From Pseudomonas fildesensis (GTDB taxonomy: Bacteria > Pseudomonadota > Gammaproteobacteria > Pseudomonadales > Pseudomonadaceae), in NCBI RefSeq assembly GCF_001050345.1, contig NZ_LFMW01000004.1, forward strand, positions 124,001-188,000: 64,000 nt of DNA, given 5' to 3'. Below, piece by piece: positions 22,309-30,631 of this stretch (position 1 is its first letter; each line of letters begins with the position of its first letter). Position numbers and translations under genes: made by a program. The notes below the pieces were generated by a model. It searched no databases. It had not been told where the DNA came from and saw only the letters and a program-made list of their open reading frames with translations.

Positions 22309-23484
22309 TCACGAACCGGCTTTGCATGCCTTGAGCCAATCACCAAAGGACTTGTCTTCCAGCGCATAGCCGCCCCGGCTCGACTTCCACACCAGTTCCT
22401 TGTCGCGCAGGGCATCGATACAGGCCTGAATAGTCTGGGTGCCCGGCACCACGTCGCTGCCCATATCTTCCAGCGCCTTGCTGACAGCCGTGAGGGTGCT
22501 GTCGGTAAACGGCGCGAAGGGTTCGTTGCTCTGCGAACGCGCCACCATCACCTCCAGCACCGCACGCTGGGGAATGGTGAGGGCGTTCCAGGCGCTTTCG
22601 AATTCGCTCCATACGCCTGCGCGCAGCAGTTCGGCACGACTGTGCAGCAGTTGGCCCAAGTGGCTCGCCTCGCCCAGTTCCAGAGCTACTTCACCGATGA
22701 TGGTGCGCAGCATTTCGGGGCGACGGCCCACCAACTCGAATGCTTCGTCGATATCGGCCGCGTTGAATTGATTGGTCTTGGCCAAGTGAGCGTTGAGGTG
22801 CGCGGTGTAGGCTTGGGTGAATTCTTTGCCTAGCAGCGGAAACGGCGTGATGCTGGAACCGAAGAACGGCTGGCTTTTAACCAGTACCAGATGAGCAAGC
22901 TTGTCGCGATTGGAACCGGTAAATACCAGACGCAAACCGCTGCCTTCGCCTTCACGTCCTTGATTGAGCTGATCCCGAGCGGCCTTAAGCGCAAACATCG
23001 CGTTGATGCCCGCTTCGGTAGTGAGCGCATGCTGAGCCTCATCAATCACCAGTACCACGGTTTTGCCGGCAGCGCTGTGGAGCAATTCCAATGCCTGGGT
23101 CAAGGTCGCTCCAGCCGGAAGTTGGGGCTTGGTAAAGTCCCAAGACAAGGTCCACAGGAAGCTGAGTTTTTCTATGCCAATGTTCTTGGCAAGTTTGCGG
23201 ATGCCCTTTTCGAAGGGCACCAGGGCGCCGGCAATGGCACCGGAGATCAGGTCGGCAGGGTCTTTTTCCTTGTCGGCCCACAGATCGACATACACGGCCA
23301 GCCAACCCCGGGTCTGGCACTCCGGGATCAGGTCTTCACGCAAAAAGGTGCTTTTACCTGTGCGGCGCGGCGCCGCGAGAAAAAGGCCAGAGGTGAAATC
23401 CTGAATACCGGCCCCCACCAGGCCATCGGCAATACTGCTTGCCAGAGCGGGGCGGCGGAACACGAAGCCGCTGTTCTTGGACAT
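22309..23484 (-). CDS. Orphan AAA ATPase with C-terminal winged-helix region
   Basis: A 391-residue P-loop ATPase. Walker A is APRRTGKS at 38-45; Walker B is VVLVIDEAQHAL about 143-154; a sensor-like LRLVFTGSNRDKL follows. The C-terminal part (about 300-391) reads like a winged helix (LTIPQRAVLEVMVARS, TIQACIDALRDKELVWKS). The plan recalls archaeal-type/MCM-like or STAND-related single-gene ATPases whose roles are mostly unknown. No partner gene is adjacent, and it interrupts an otherwise conserved catabolic region between dgc and cdh, suggesting gain by transfer. Its upstream region carries repeated TATAATT motifs (23485-23550), consistent with autoregulation. It is not a TniB or IstB transposition ATPase as far as I can see, since no transposase is near. 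Confidence 0.75.
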   Translation of the reverse strand: MSKNSGFVFRRPALASSIADGLVGAGIQDFTSGLFLAAPRRTGKSTFLREDLIPECQTRGWLAVYVDLWADKEKDPADLISGAIAGALVPFEKGIRKLAKNIGIEKLSFLWTLSWDFTKPQLPAGATLTQALELLHSAAGKTVVLVIDEAQHALTTEAGINAMFALKAARDQLNQGREGEGSGLRLVFTGSNRDKLAHLVLVKSQPFFGSSITPFPLLGKEFTQAYTAHLNAHLAKTNQFNAADIDEAFELVGRRPEMLRTIIGEVALELGEASHLGQLLHSRAELLRAGVWSEFESAWNALTIPQRAVLEVMVARSQSNEPFAPFTDSTLTAVSKALEDMGSDVVPGTQTIQACIDALRDKELVWKSSRGGYALEDKSFGDWLKACKAGS

Positions 23485-23550
23485 AGTTTTATACTCAATT
23501 ATGGAAAGGACTATAAATTATAGCCATGAGTATAATTGACTATAATTGCC
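23485..23550 (-). promoter_or_regulatory. Repeat-rich operator/promoter of the AAA ATPase gene
   Basis: Just upstream of the ATPase start lie a palindrome CTATAAATTATAG (23511-23523) and a tandem TATAATTGACTATAATTG (23531-23548), with a further ATACTCAATTAT at 23491-23502 that is nearly the inverse of the repeat. This very AT-rich island in GC-rich DNA looks like a promoter overlapped by several copies of one binding site. Transcription of cdhR ends within a few bases on the left side. Confidence 0.6.
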
Positions 23551-23552
23551 CG

Positions 23553-24497
23553 TCAAACCACCTCCCGTCGCCGATCCTCCCTCGGGCACTTGGCAAACCG
23601 CGCCCGGTAACGGCGGGTGAAATACGACGGCGATTCAAACCCGCACGCAATGCTCACTTCCAGCACGCTCAGATCGCTCTGGCGCAACAACTGCCGGGCT
23701 TTTTCCAGGCGCACGCCGAGGTAGAAGTTGCTCGGCGTGTCGTTCAGGTACAGACGAAACAGCCGCTCCAATTGACGCCGGGTGACTTTGATCGCTTCGG
23801 CCAACGCCAACGTGCTCAGCGGCGGCTCCGTGTGCTGCTCCATCTCACCGATCACTTGCACCAACTTTTTATTGTTGATGCCGTAGCGCGTGGCTATTTG
23901 CATGCGCTGGTGGTCTTTGCGCGGGCGGATGCGGCCGAGCACGAATTGTTCGGAGACCTGGATAGCCAGCTCCGGGCCGTGGGCCTGGGCGATCAGGTCG
24001 AGCATCAGGTCGATGGACGCGGTGCCGCCCGCGCAGGTGATGCGGCGGCGGTCGATCTCGAACAGTTCCTGGGTGACGGTGAGCTGGGGATAGGACTCCT
24101 TGAAGGCGTCGATGGCTTCCCAGTGCAGGGTCAGGCGATGGCCGTCAAGCAGGCCGGCTTCGGCGAGTACACAGGCGCCGGTGTCGATGGCGCCGAGGGT
24201 GACGCCTTCGTGGTCGAGACGGCGTAGCCAGTGTTCAAGTGCGGGGGTAGCGAACTTCAACGGTTCGAAGCCGGCGACCACCATCAGCGTCGCGCCTTTT
24301 TTCAGCGGTTCCAGCGCGGCGTCGGCGTTGACCGACATGCCATTGCTCGCCAGCACCGCGCCGCCATCGGCGCTCAAGACGTGCCAGCGGTACAACTCGC
24401 CACGAAAGCGGTTGGCCACCCGCAGTGGTTCAAGCGCAGAGATAAAACCGATGGCCGAGAAACCCGGCATCAGCAAAAAGTAGAAATCCTGGGACAT
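23553..24497 (-). CDS. cdhR: Carnitine catabolism activator CdhR (GATase/AraC family)
   Basis: A 314-residue regulator: N-terminal class I glutamine-amidotransferase-like domain about 1-190 (FYFLLMPGFSAIGFISALEPLR, GAIDTGACVLAEAGLLDG) and C-terminal AraC double helix-turn-helix about 215-314 (VTRRQLERLFRLYLNDTPS, VSIACGFESPSYFTRRYRARF). Divergent transcription from caiX-cdhC-cdhA-cdhB matches CdhR of P. aeruginosa, which activates the carnitine operon in response to carnitine. The ATG at 24497 aligns with the family start; an upstream in-frame extension of 40 codons is proline/arginine-rich and unlikely. It lies 206 bp from caiX, leaving room for its binding sites. Confidence 0.88.
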   Translation of the reverse strand: MSQDFYFLLMPGFSAIGFISALEPLRVANRFRGELYRWHVLSADGGAVLASNGMSVNADAALEPLKKGATLMVVAGFEPLKFATPALEHWLRRLDHEGVTLGAIDTGACVLAEAGLLDGHRLTLHWEAIDAFKESYPQLTVTQELFEIDRRRITCAGGTASIDLMLDLIAQAHGPELAIQVSEQFVLGRIRPRKDHQRMQIATRYGINNKKLVQVIGEMEQHTEPPLSTLALAEAIKVTRRQLERLFRLYLNDTPSNFYLGVRLEKARQLLRQSDLSVLEVSIACGFESPSYFTRRYRARFAKCPREDRRREVV

Positions 24498-24703
24498 GGT
24501 GGCGCTCTCGTAGGACGGGCAGCGTGGCACTGTGATACTCCCGTTCATGGGCGGATTCAAGGGGGCAGGTCGCTGCAGTGCAAGAGCGGGTCGCCGCCGT
24601 GCGTTTTGTCGCGCCACAAGCTGCGTAGCTTATCCCTGCACATCAGCCTCACGGCGCACAAAGACGCCGGCCCCCACAATAACGACCTGCCGAGGGATCC
24701 ACC

Positions 24704-25648
24704 ATGAACCGACTGATCAGCCGCTGCGTGCTCGCACTCAGCGCCAGCGCCATTTTGAGTACCAACGTACTGGCCGCCGACGCGGCCTCTTGCCAGAACG
24801 TGCGCATGGGCGTGGTGAACTGGACCGACGTCATCGCCACCAGCGCCATGACTCAAGTTTTGCTCGACGGCCTCGGCTACAAGACCAAACAAACCAGCGC
24901 GTCCCAGCAAATTATCTTCGCCGGCATCCGCGACCAGCGCCTGGATATGTTCCTCGGCTACTGGAACCCGCTGATGACGCAGACCATCACCCCGTTCGTC
25001 GACGCCAAACAGGTCAAGGTCCTCGAAAAACCGAGCCTGGAAGACGCCCGCGCGACCCTCGCCGTGCCGACTTACCTGGCGGACAAGGGCCTTAAAACCT
25101 TCGCCGACATCGCCAGGTTCGAGAAAGAGCTGGGCGGCAAGATCTACGGCATCGAGCCAGGTTCAGGCGCCAATACCCAGATCAAGGCGATGATCGCCAA
25201 GAACCAGTTCGGCCTGGGCAAATTCCAACTGGTGGAGTCGAGTGAAGCCGGCATGCTCGCCGCCGTCGACCGCGCCGTGCGCCGCAAGGAAGCCGTGGTG
25301 TTCTTCGGCTGGGCGCCGCACCCAATGAACGTCAACGTGGCGATGACTTACCTCACCGGCAGCGACGACGCCCTGGGCCCGAACGAAGGCATGGCAACGG
25401 TGTGGAGCGTGACCTCGCCGACCTACGCCGAGCAGTGCCCCAACGTGCACAAGCTGTTGACCAACCTGACCTTCACCGCCGCCGACGAGAGCCGGATGAT
25501 GCAGCCGTTGCTGGATCACAAGGACGCTTTCGAGTCCGCCAAGCAGTGGCTCAAGGATCACCCGCAAGACCAAAAACGTTGGCTTGAAGGTGTGACGACC
25601 TTTGACGGCAAACCGGCCGCCGAAAACCTGCAATTGACCAGCAAATAA
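24704..25648 (+). CDS. caiX: Carnitine-binding periplasmic protein CaiX
   Basis: A 314-residue periplasmic binding protein of the OpuAC/ProX type. The signal peptide ends VLAA/DAAS. The mature protein has a tryptophan-aspartate ligand motif (VNWTDVIATSAMTQVLLDGLGY), a second aromatic box (DMFLGYWNPLMTQ) and GIEPGSGANTQIK and FFGWAPHPMNV, which line quaternary-ammonium sites. It is close in plan to CbcX (32581) but is encoded with carnitine enzymes, so carnitine is its expected ligand. No permease or ATPase genes are adjacent; it presumably shares the CbcWV core, as in P. aeruginosa. First gene of the carnitine operon, divergent from cdhR. Confidence 0.88.
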   Translation: MNRLISRCVLALSASAILSTNVLAADAASCQNVRMGVVNWTDVIATSAMTQVLLDGLGYKTKQTSASQQIIFAGIRDQRLDMFLGYWNPLMTQTITPFVDAKQVKVLEKPSLEDARATLAVPTYLADKGLKTFADIARFEKELGGKIYGIEPGSGANTQIKAMIAKNQFGLGKFQLVESSEAGMLAAVDRAVRRKEAVVFFGWAPHPMNVNVAMTYLTGSDDALGPNEGMATVWSVTSPTYAEQCPNVHKLLTNLTFTAADESRMMQPLLDHKDAFESAKQWLKDHPQDQKRWLEGVTTFDGKPAAENLQLTSK

Positions 25649-25736
25649 CCTGATTCGCATCACCGTGTCGCAGCCGCTCCTGGCTGCGAACGGCATCGCC
25701 ACGCCCTTCAAATCATGCCTGTAAGGAACCCGCCTC

Positions 25737-26624
25737 ATGAACCACGACGTCATCATCACCTGCGCACTCACCGGTGCTGGCGACACGACCGCCAGAAGCC
25801 CACACGTGCCGGTCACCCCGAAACAAATCGCGGCAGCCGCCGTGGAAGCTGCCAAGGCCGGCGCCACCGTTGTGCATTGCCATGTGCGTGACCCCGAAAC
25901 CGGCAAGTTCAGTCGCGACGTCGCGCTGTACCGCGAAGTGATGGAGCGCATTCGCGAAGCCGACATCGACATTATCGTCAACCTCACCGCCGGCATGGGC
26001 GGCGACCTGGAGATCGGCAGCGGCGAGAACCCCATGGAGTTCGGCCCCAACACCGACCTGGTCGGCCCGCTGACCCGACTGGCCCACGTGGAAGCGCTGC
26101 TGCCGGAAATCTGCACCCTGGACTGCGGCACCCTGAACTTCGGCGATGGCGACACCATTTACGTGTCCACACCGGCGCAACTGCGCGCTGGCGCCAAACG
26201 CATTCAAGAGCTGGGCGTAAAGGCCGAGCTGGAAATTTTCGACACCGGCCACCTGTGGTTCGCCAAGCAGATGATCAAGGAAGGCCTGCTCGACACCCCG
26301 CTGTTCCAACTCTGCCTGGGCATCCCATGGGGCGCGCCGGCCGACACCACCACCATGAAAGCCATGGTCGACAACCTGCCGGCCAATGCGGTGTGGGCGG
26401 GCTTTGGTATTGGTCGCATGCAGATGCCAATGGCGGCGCAAGCGGTGCTGCTGGGCGGCAACGTGCGGGTCGGCCTGGAAGACAACCTGTGGCTGGACAA
26501 AGGCGTGCTCGCCACCAACGGCCAACTGGTGGAACGCGCCAGTGAAATCCTCAGCCGCCTGGGCGCGCGGGTCATGACCCCTGCCGAAGGCCGCATCAAG
26601 ATGGGCCTCAAAAAACGCGGCTAA
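25737..26624 (+). CDS. cdhC: 3-dehydrocarnitine cleavage enzyme (BKACE family)
   Basis: A 295-residue beta-keto-acid cleavage enzyme. The zinc-binding [47 protein letters not shown] and [13 protein letters not shown] are characteristic family motifs. In the carnitine pathway it condenses 3-dehydrocarnitine with acetyl-CoA, giving betainyl-CoA and acetoacetate. It follows caiX by 88 bp and precedes cdhA by 86 bp, an interval with a short REP-type hairpin. Start has GGAAC before the ATG. Family call secure; substrate is from operon context. Confidence 0.88.
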   Translation: MNHDVIITCALTGAGDTTARSPHVPVTPKQIAAAAVEAAKAGATVVHCHVRDPETGKFSRDVALYREVMERIREADIDIIVNLTAGMGGDLEIGSGENPMEFGPNTDLVGPLTRLAHVEALLPEICTLDCGTLNFGDGDTIYVSTPAQLRAGAKRIQELGVKAELEIFDTGHLWFAKQMIKEGLLDTPLFQLCLGIPWGAPADTTTMKAMVDNLPANAVWAGFGIGRMQMPMAAQAVLLGGNVRVGLEDNLWLDKGVLATNGQLVERASEILSRLGARVMTPAEGRIKMGLKKRG

Positions 26625-26650
26625 CCCCCCTGTCAAAACCGGATCAAAAC

Positions 26651-26680
26651 CTGTGGGAGGGGGCTTGCTCCCTCCCACAG
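26651..26680. repeat. Minimal REP hairpin between cdhC and cdhA
   Basis: A 30-bp compact hairpin: CTGTGGGAGG and CCTCCCACAG around a GGGCTTGCTC centre. A single unit of the same family as the longer repeats at 16636, 35665, 49344 and 50650. Confidence 0.85.
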
Positions 26681-26710
26681 GGGTTCACCCCATTATTCAG
26701 GAATGTCGCC

Positions 26711-27676
26711 ATGCGTTTTATTACAGATATCAAAACCTTCGCCGCCTTGGGCAGCGGTGTTATCGGCAGTGGCTGGGTGTCGCGCGCCCTCGCCCACGGC
26801 CTCGATGTGGTCGCTTGGGACCCGGCACCGGGTGCAGAAGCAGCCCTGCGCAAACGCGTCGCCAATGCCTGGGGTGCCCTGGAGAAACAGGGCCTCGCAC
26901 CGGGCGCATCGCAAGACCGCCTGCGCTTTGTTGCGACGATTGAAGAATGCGTGAAAGACGCCGACTTCATCCAGGAAAGCGCCCCGGAGCGCCTGGAGCT
27001 GAAACTGGAACTGCACGGCAAGATCAGCGCGGCGGCCAAGCCGAATGCGCTGATTGGTTCGAGCACCTCGGGCCTGTTGCCGAGTGAATTCTACGAGGGC
27101 TCGACCCACCCTGAACGTTGCGTGGTGGGCCACCCGTTCAACCCGGTTTACCTGCTGCCGCTGGTGGAGGTGGTCGGCGGCCGGAACACGGCGCCGGAAG
27201 CGATTCAGGCGGCGATCAAGGTGTATGAATCCCTCGGCATGCGCCCGTTGCATGTGCGCAAGGAAGTCCCCGGTTTTATCGCCGACCGCCTGCTCGAAGC
27301 GCTGTGGCGTGAGGCGTTGCACCTGGTGAATGACGGCGTGGCCACCACCGGCGAGATTGACGATGCGATCCGGTTTGGCGCAGGGTTGCGCTGGTCGTTC
27401 ATGGGCACGTTCCTGACCTACACCCTGGCAGGCGGCGATGCAGGGATGCGGCACTTCATGGCGCAGTTCGGCCCGGCATTGCAGTTGCCGTGGACGTACC
27501 TGCCGGCGCCGGAGCTGACCGACAAGTTGATCGACGACGTGGTCGATGGCACGAGCGAGCAGTTGGGTAGCCACAGCATTTCGGCGCTGGAGCGCTATCG
27601 TGATGATTGCCTGCTGGCGGTGCTGGAGGCGGTGAAGACGACCAAGCAAAAACACGGCATGAGCTTCGCCGAATAA
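26711..27676 (+). CDS. cdhA: L-carnitine 3-dehydrogenase
   Basis: A 321-residue NAD-dependent dehydrogenase of the 3-hydroxyacyl-CoA dehydrogenase superfamily. The N-terminal Rossmann motif is [20 protein letters not shown] with an acidic residue (VVAWDPAPG) selecting NAD. The catalytic part has [32 protein letters not shown] with the catalytic His, and [20 protein letters not shown]. It oxidises carnitine to 3-dehydrocarnitine, the substrate of the neighbouring cleavage enzyme. Length and motifs match the carnitine dehydrogenase group. Third gene of the caiX operon. Confidence 0.9.
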   Translation: MRFITDIKTFAALGSGVIGSGWVSRALAHGLDVVAWDPAPGAEAALRKRVANAWGALEKQGLAPGASQDRLRFVATIEECVKDADFIQESAPERLELKLELHGKISAAAKPNALIGSSTSGLLPSEFYEGSTHPERCVVGHPFNPVYLLPLVEVVGGRNTAPEAIQAAIKVYESLGMRPLHVRKEVPGFIADRLLEALWREALHLVNDGVATTGEIDDAIRFGAGLRWSFMGTFLTYTLAGGDAGMRHFMAQFGPALQLPWTYLPAPELTDKLIDDVVDGTSEQLGSHSISALERYRDDCLLAVLEAVKTTKQKHGMSFAE

Positions 27677-27679
27677 CCT

Positions 27680-27751
27680 TGTAGGAGCCGAGTTGCCGGC
27701 GATGGCGGTGTATGCCTTAAGGACGCTATCGCCGGCAAGCCGGCTCCTACA
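27680..27751. repeat. REP-type inverted repeat between cdhA and cdhB
   Basis: Outer arms TGTAGGAGCC and GGCTCCTACA, inner GCCGGCGAT/ATCGCCGGC, in a hairpin of about 72 bp. It starts 4 bp after the cdhA stop and lies inside the operon. Confidence 0.9.
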
Positions 27752-27781
27752 GTTGACCGCGTGCACATTGGAATTTCAGCC

Positions 27782-28261
27782 ATGCCCACACTGACCACCT
27801 ACACCACCAAAATCCTCCCGGAATGGGTCGACTACAACGGCCACTTGCGCGACGCGTTCTACCTGCTGATTTTCAGCTACGCCACCGACGCGCTGATGGA
27901 CACGTTGGGTCTTACCAGCGAAAACCGCGAGGCCAGCGGCCATTCTTTGTTCACCCTTGAGTTGCACTTGAGCTATCTGCATGAAGTGAAACTGGACGCG
28001 GACGTGGAAGTGCACACACACCTCATCGCCCACGACGCCAAGCGCCTGCACCTCTATCACAGCCTGCACCTTGTGGGAGACGCAAAGGAGTTGGCCGGCA
28101 ACGAGCAGATGCTGCTGCACGTCCACCTCGCCGGCCCGCATTCGGCGCCCTTCACCGAGGCTACGCTGGCCAGACTCTCGGCCATCAGCATCGAGCAGAC
28201 CGACCTTCCACGCCCCGCCCTGCTCGGCCGAGTGATTGGGTTGCCGCCCAAAAAATCATAA
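27782..28261 (+). CDS. cdhB: Betainyl-CoA thioesterase
   Basis: A 159-residue hot-dog-fold thioesterase. VDYNGHLRDAFYLLIFSYATDA carries the tyrosine/asparagine/aspartate pattern of 4-hydroxybenzoyl-CoA-type thioesterases (usually WxDxDxxGHxN), with Gly-His at the active site. HLSYLHEVKLDADVEVHTHLIAHDAKRLHLYHSLH completes the fold. It hydrolyses betainyl-CoA to glycine betaine and CoA, the last step of carnitine-to-betaine conversion. The ATG at 27782 starts the hot-dog strand after a short lead; a GTG at 27761 is an alternative, and neither has a strong ribosome site. Last enzyme gene of the operon. Confidence 0.87.
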   Translation: MPTLTTYTTKILPEWVDYNGHLRDAFYLLIFSYATDALMDTLGLTSENREASGHSLFTLELHLSYLHEVKLDADVEVHTHLIAHDAKRLHLYHSLHLVGDAKELAGNEQMLLHVHLAGPHSAPFTEATLARLSAISIEQTDLPRPALLGRVIGLPPKKS

Positions 28262-28270
28262 GGAGTCGCC

Positions 28271-28351
28271 ATGCAAACCGCCGCTGCTGGTGGTAGACCG
28301 TGGCGCAGCCACCACAAAACCCAGGCAAAAAAAGCCCCGATCCAGCCGTGA
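28271..28351 (+). CDS. Possible 26-residue peptide after cdhB
   Basis: An ATG at 28271 sits 7 bp behind AAGGAG, one of the best ribosome sites in the region, and opens a 26-residue frame that is basic and rich in Ala, Gly and Pro (begins MQTAAAGGRPWRSHH, ends KKAPIQP). The stop lies in the loop of the hairpin at 28334-28363. It could be a real small protein, or the remnant of a longer gene that once followed cdhB and was cut by later sequence. No homologue is known to me. Confidence 0.35.
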   Translation: MQTAAAGGRPWRSHHKTQAKKAPIQP

Positions 28352-28363
28352 CTGGATCGGGGC
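28334..28363 (-). terminator. Strong GC-rich hairpin with T-run on the minus strand
   Basis: A 12-bp perfect stem GCCCCGATCCAG/CTGGATCGGGGC with a 6-nt loop. Seven A residues precede it on the plus strand, so read on the minus strand it is a hairpin followed by seven T residues, a textbook terminator. The nearest minus-strand gene reading into it is gbdR, 625 bp away. On the plus strand it may still end the cdh transcript less efficiently. The rest of 28364-28576 shows no gene. Confidence 0.65.
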
Positions 28364-28461
28364 AGAGTGCTTTGTGTGAGCCGTGCGTCCCGAGGGTGAC
28401 CAAACCTTCAAGCTGCTTGCTTGGGCTCAGTGTGCCTATTCATGCAATCGGCAATTGGCCC

Positions 28462-28473
28462 GAAAACGACCTG
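28462..28473. promoter_or_regulatory. 12-bp motif shared with the gbdR upstream region
   Basis: GAAAACGACCTG occurs here, 103 bp before the small gene at 28577, and again at 30230-30241 upstream of gbdR. Two copies flanking the gbdR region suggest a shared regulator site, possibly for GbdR itself. I cannot confirm that it matches the published GbdR consensus. Confidence 0.4.
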
Positions 28474-28576
28474 TTCATAGCCATCCGAGCCATTCGCACA
28501 TTCTGCCCTTGCCGACCGGCGTGGGGCCTACCAGAATCCAGGTCAATCCCCCGCTCCCTTCACCAGGATAAACGTC

Positions 28577-28840
28577 ATGATGCACGCGGATTTGATTGAC
28601 CAGGATGACCTGCTGAGCCAGCTGCGCTCGTTGGGTTTCGAGGTGTCCAGCGGCGCCACCGCCGAGCAGGCCTGCGAGTGTGCGGTGCGGGGTTTGAGCG
28701 CAGCGCGCGCCCAGGCGCTAAAAGGCATGGTTGAGCAGATGTACACCGGCAGCGCGACGATTTTGCCGGCGGTGAGGCAGGCGATCGACAAGCAGCTGTT
28801 GCCGGCGTTGGTGCAGTTCAAACAAAACTCCGGCGCCTGA
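28577..28840 (+). CDS. Small conserved-looking hypothetical protein
   Basis: An 87-residue acidic-to-neutral helical protein (DLIDQDDLLSQLRSLGFEV, TAEQACECAVRGLSAARAQALKGMVEQM) with a single Cys pair in ACECA and no signal peptide or membrane helix. An AGGA lies about 8 bp before the ATG-ATG start; the second ATG is possible. It lies between the carnitine operon and gbdR behind a 315-bp upstream region with a hairpin and a motif shared with the gbdR promoter, so it may belong to the same regulon. I do not recognise a domain. Confidence 0.6.
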   Translation: MMHADLIDQDDLLSQLRSLGFEVSSGATAEQACECAVRGLSAARAQALKGMVEQMYTGSATILPAVRQAIDKQLLPALVQFKQNSGA

Positions 28841-28849
28841 ACGATTCCT

Positions 28850-28983
28850 GTGGCGAGCGGGCTTGCCCCGCGTTGAGCTGCGAAGCGGCCCCAATAAGAC
28901 GCACCGCAGTGTGTCAGGCATACCCCGCCGGCAGGTTTTAGGGCCGCTTCGCAGCCCAACGCGGGGCAAGCCCGCTCGCCACA
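28850..28983. repeat. Long REP pair (TGTGGCGAGCGGGCTTGCCCC family)
   Basis: Outer arms TGTGGCGAGCGGGCTTGCCC and complement, continuing through CGCGTTG and GCTGCGAAGCGG/CCGCTTCGCAGC, with a central unpaired part. It fills the gap between the convergent 28577 gene and gbdR. Confidence 0.92.
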
Positions 28984-28987
28984 AGGT

Positions 28988-30091
28988 CTACAGCCTTACG
29001 CTCGCGAAAGTCGACTCATTGCGCGCCTGACTCAACGCCGACATCGGCCCCGACAACGGTGACAACACCAGTGCCTGCGGAATCGGCATCATCGCCACTT
29101 GCTGGGCGGTGTTGGAACCTACACGCTCATCCCGTGGCGGGATGCCGAAGTATTCGCGGTAGCACTTGGAGAAGTGCGGCGTGGACACAAACCCGCACAC
29201 CGACGCCACTTCGATGATCGACATCGGCGTTTGCTTGAGCAGCTGCCGCGCACGGATCAAGCGCAACTTGAGGTAGTAGCGCGACGGCGAGCAGTGCAGG
29301 TATTTCTGGAACAAGCGCTCCAGCTGGCGACGCGATACCGCGACGTACACCGCCAGTTCATCCAGGTCGATCGGCTCTTCCAGGTTGGCTTCCATCAGCG
29401 CGACGATTTCCTGCAGCTTCGGCTGGTTAGTGCCGAGCATGTGCTTGAGCGGCACACGCTGGTGATCTTGTTCGTTGCGGATACGTTCGTAGACGAACAT
29501 CTCGGAGATCGCTGCCGACAATTCACGGCCGTGGTCGCGGCTGATCAGGTGCAGCATCATGTCCAGCGGCGCGGTGCCGCCGGAACTGGTGAAGCGGTTG
29601 CGGTCGAGGGTGAACAGGCGGGTGCTCATGGCTACACGCGGGAACGCTTCCTGCATCGACGCCAGGCATTCCCAGTGCACGCTGCAATCAAACCCGTCGA
29701 GCAAACCCGCGCAGGCCAGGGCCCAGCTGCCAGTGCAGACGGCGCCGAGGCGACGCGACTGACGCGCCTGGCTTTGCAGCCACGACACGTGTTCGCGGGT
29801 GACGGTGCGCTGGATACCCACGCCGCCGCACACGATTACCGTGTCCAGGGCCGGGGCTTTGTGCATGGAAGCATCGGGGGTGATTTGCAGACCGTCGCTG
29901 GCCCACACCTGGTTGCCGTCGACACTCAGGGTTGACCAGCGATACAGCTCGCGGCCGGACAGCTGATTGGCCATGCGCAGGGGTTCCACTGCGGAGGCCA
30001 GGGAAATCAGCGTGAAATTGTCCAGCAGCAAAAAGCCGATGGATTGAGGCGCACGGTTCTGGGGTTGAGCCCCGGAGTTGAACGACGTCAT
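28988..30091 (-). CDS. gbdR: Glycine betaine-responsive activator GbdR
   Basis: A 367-residue GATase-like/AraC regulator: ligand domain about 15-200 (IGFLLLDNFTLISLASAVEPLR, LGAVCTGSWALACAGLLDGF) and an AraC DNA-binding domain about 235-330 (VSRRQLERLFQKYLHCSPSRYY, EVASVCGFVSTPHFSKCYREYF), with a disordered tail. The position next to sdaB and cbcXWV, and its length, match GbdR of P. aeruginosa, which senses glycine betaine and dimethylglycine and activates gbc, dgc, sox, cbc and related genes. An 18-bp perfect palindrome lies 113 bp upstream of the start. Confidence 0.9.
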   Translation of the reverse strand: MTSFNSGAQPQNRAPQSIGFLLLDNFTLISLASAVEPLRMANQLSGRELYRWSTLSVDGNQVWASDGLQITPDASMHKAPALDTVIVCGGVGIQRTVTREHVSWLQSQARQSRRLGAVCTGSWALACAGLLDGFDCSVHWECLASMQEAFPRVAMSTRLFTLDRNRFTSSGGTAPLDMMLHLISRDHGRELSAAISEMFVYERIRNEQDHQRVPLKHMLGTNQPKLQEIVALMEANLEEPIDLDELAVYVAVSRRQLERLFQKYLHCSPSRYYLKLRLIRARQLLKQTPMSIIEVASVCGFVSTPHFSKCYREYFGIPPRDERVGSNTAQQVAMMPIPQALVLSPLSGPMSALSQARNESTFASVRL

Positions 30092-30204
30092 CGCGGTATC
30101 TCCTCACACAAAGCGGGTGATGGCCTCAGGCGAGGCTCTTGTTATTGCGCTCTTCTCCAGCGGGAGAGAGGCTTTGTATTGATAGAGCAAATGCCATGCC
30201 TAAA

Positions 30205-30222
30205 ATTGAATGGCCATTCAAT
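30205..30222. promoter_or_regulatory. 18-bp perfect palindrome upstream of gbdR
   Basis: ATTGAATGGCCATTCAAT is a perfect palindrome and lies 8 bp from the shared motif GAAAACGACCTG at 30230. Its size and symmetry suit a dimeric repressor or activator, for example TetR-type; its ATTGAA/TTCAAT halves echo the BetI operator at 38040. The rest of 30092-30496 shows no gene. Confidence 0.55.
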
Positions 30223-30496
30223 AACTCCTGAAAACGACCTGATGACGCGTCTATATAAGCCCCCGCGCGGAGTGCGGGATATGACCCGGATTTGACGTAG
30301 GAGTGAGCCGACTCAAGGGGCGTGAGCAGTTCGGTAGCACTTGTGGGAAGGCTCTTTGAGAGCGTAGGAAAAGTCTGTCACCGCACGCACAGGTGACGGG
30401 TGGTCGGGAGGAAAATCGATTGGGAGCTACTTATCTGTTTGCGACGCGCTAAAAGGTGGCGCTTTTGGTTTGGGTGTTCACTTTATGAGCAACACT

Positions 30497-30609
30497 GATC
30501 GTTCCCACGCTCTGCGTGGGAATGCATCCTGTGACGCTCTGCGTCACGACCTTAAGAGCGGACGCGGAGCGTCCAGTGAGGCATTCCCACGCAGAGCGTG
30601 GGAACGATC
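30497..30609. repeat. REP pair (GATCGTTCCCACGC family)
   Basis: GATCGTTCCCACGC and its complement bound a 113-bp element with internal hairpins TCTGCGTGGGA and GTGACGC/GCGTCAC. The same family occurs at 42193 and 59459. It ends 23 bp before the sdaB stop. Confidence 0.92.
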
Positions 30610-30631
30610 GGTCGATCGGTACAAAAGCAAG

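Noticed and set aside
22309..23484. AAA ATPase as a transposition helper (TniB/IstB) or plasmid partition ATPase
   Set aside because: No transposase, recombinase, ParB-like gene or terminal repeats flank it.
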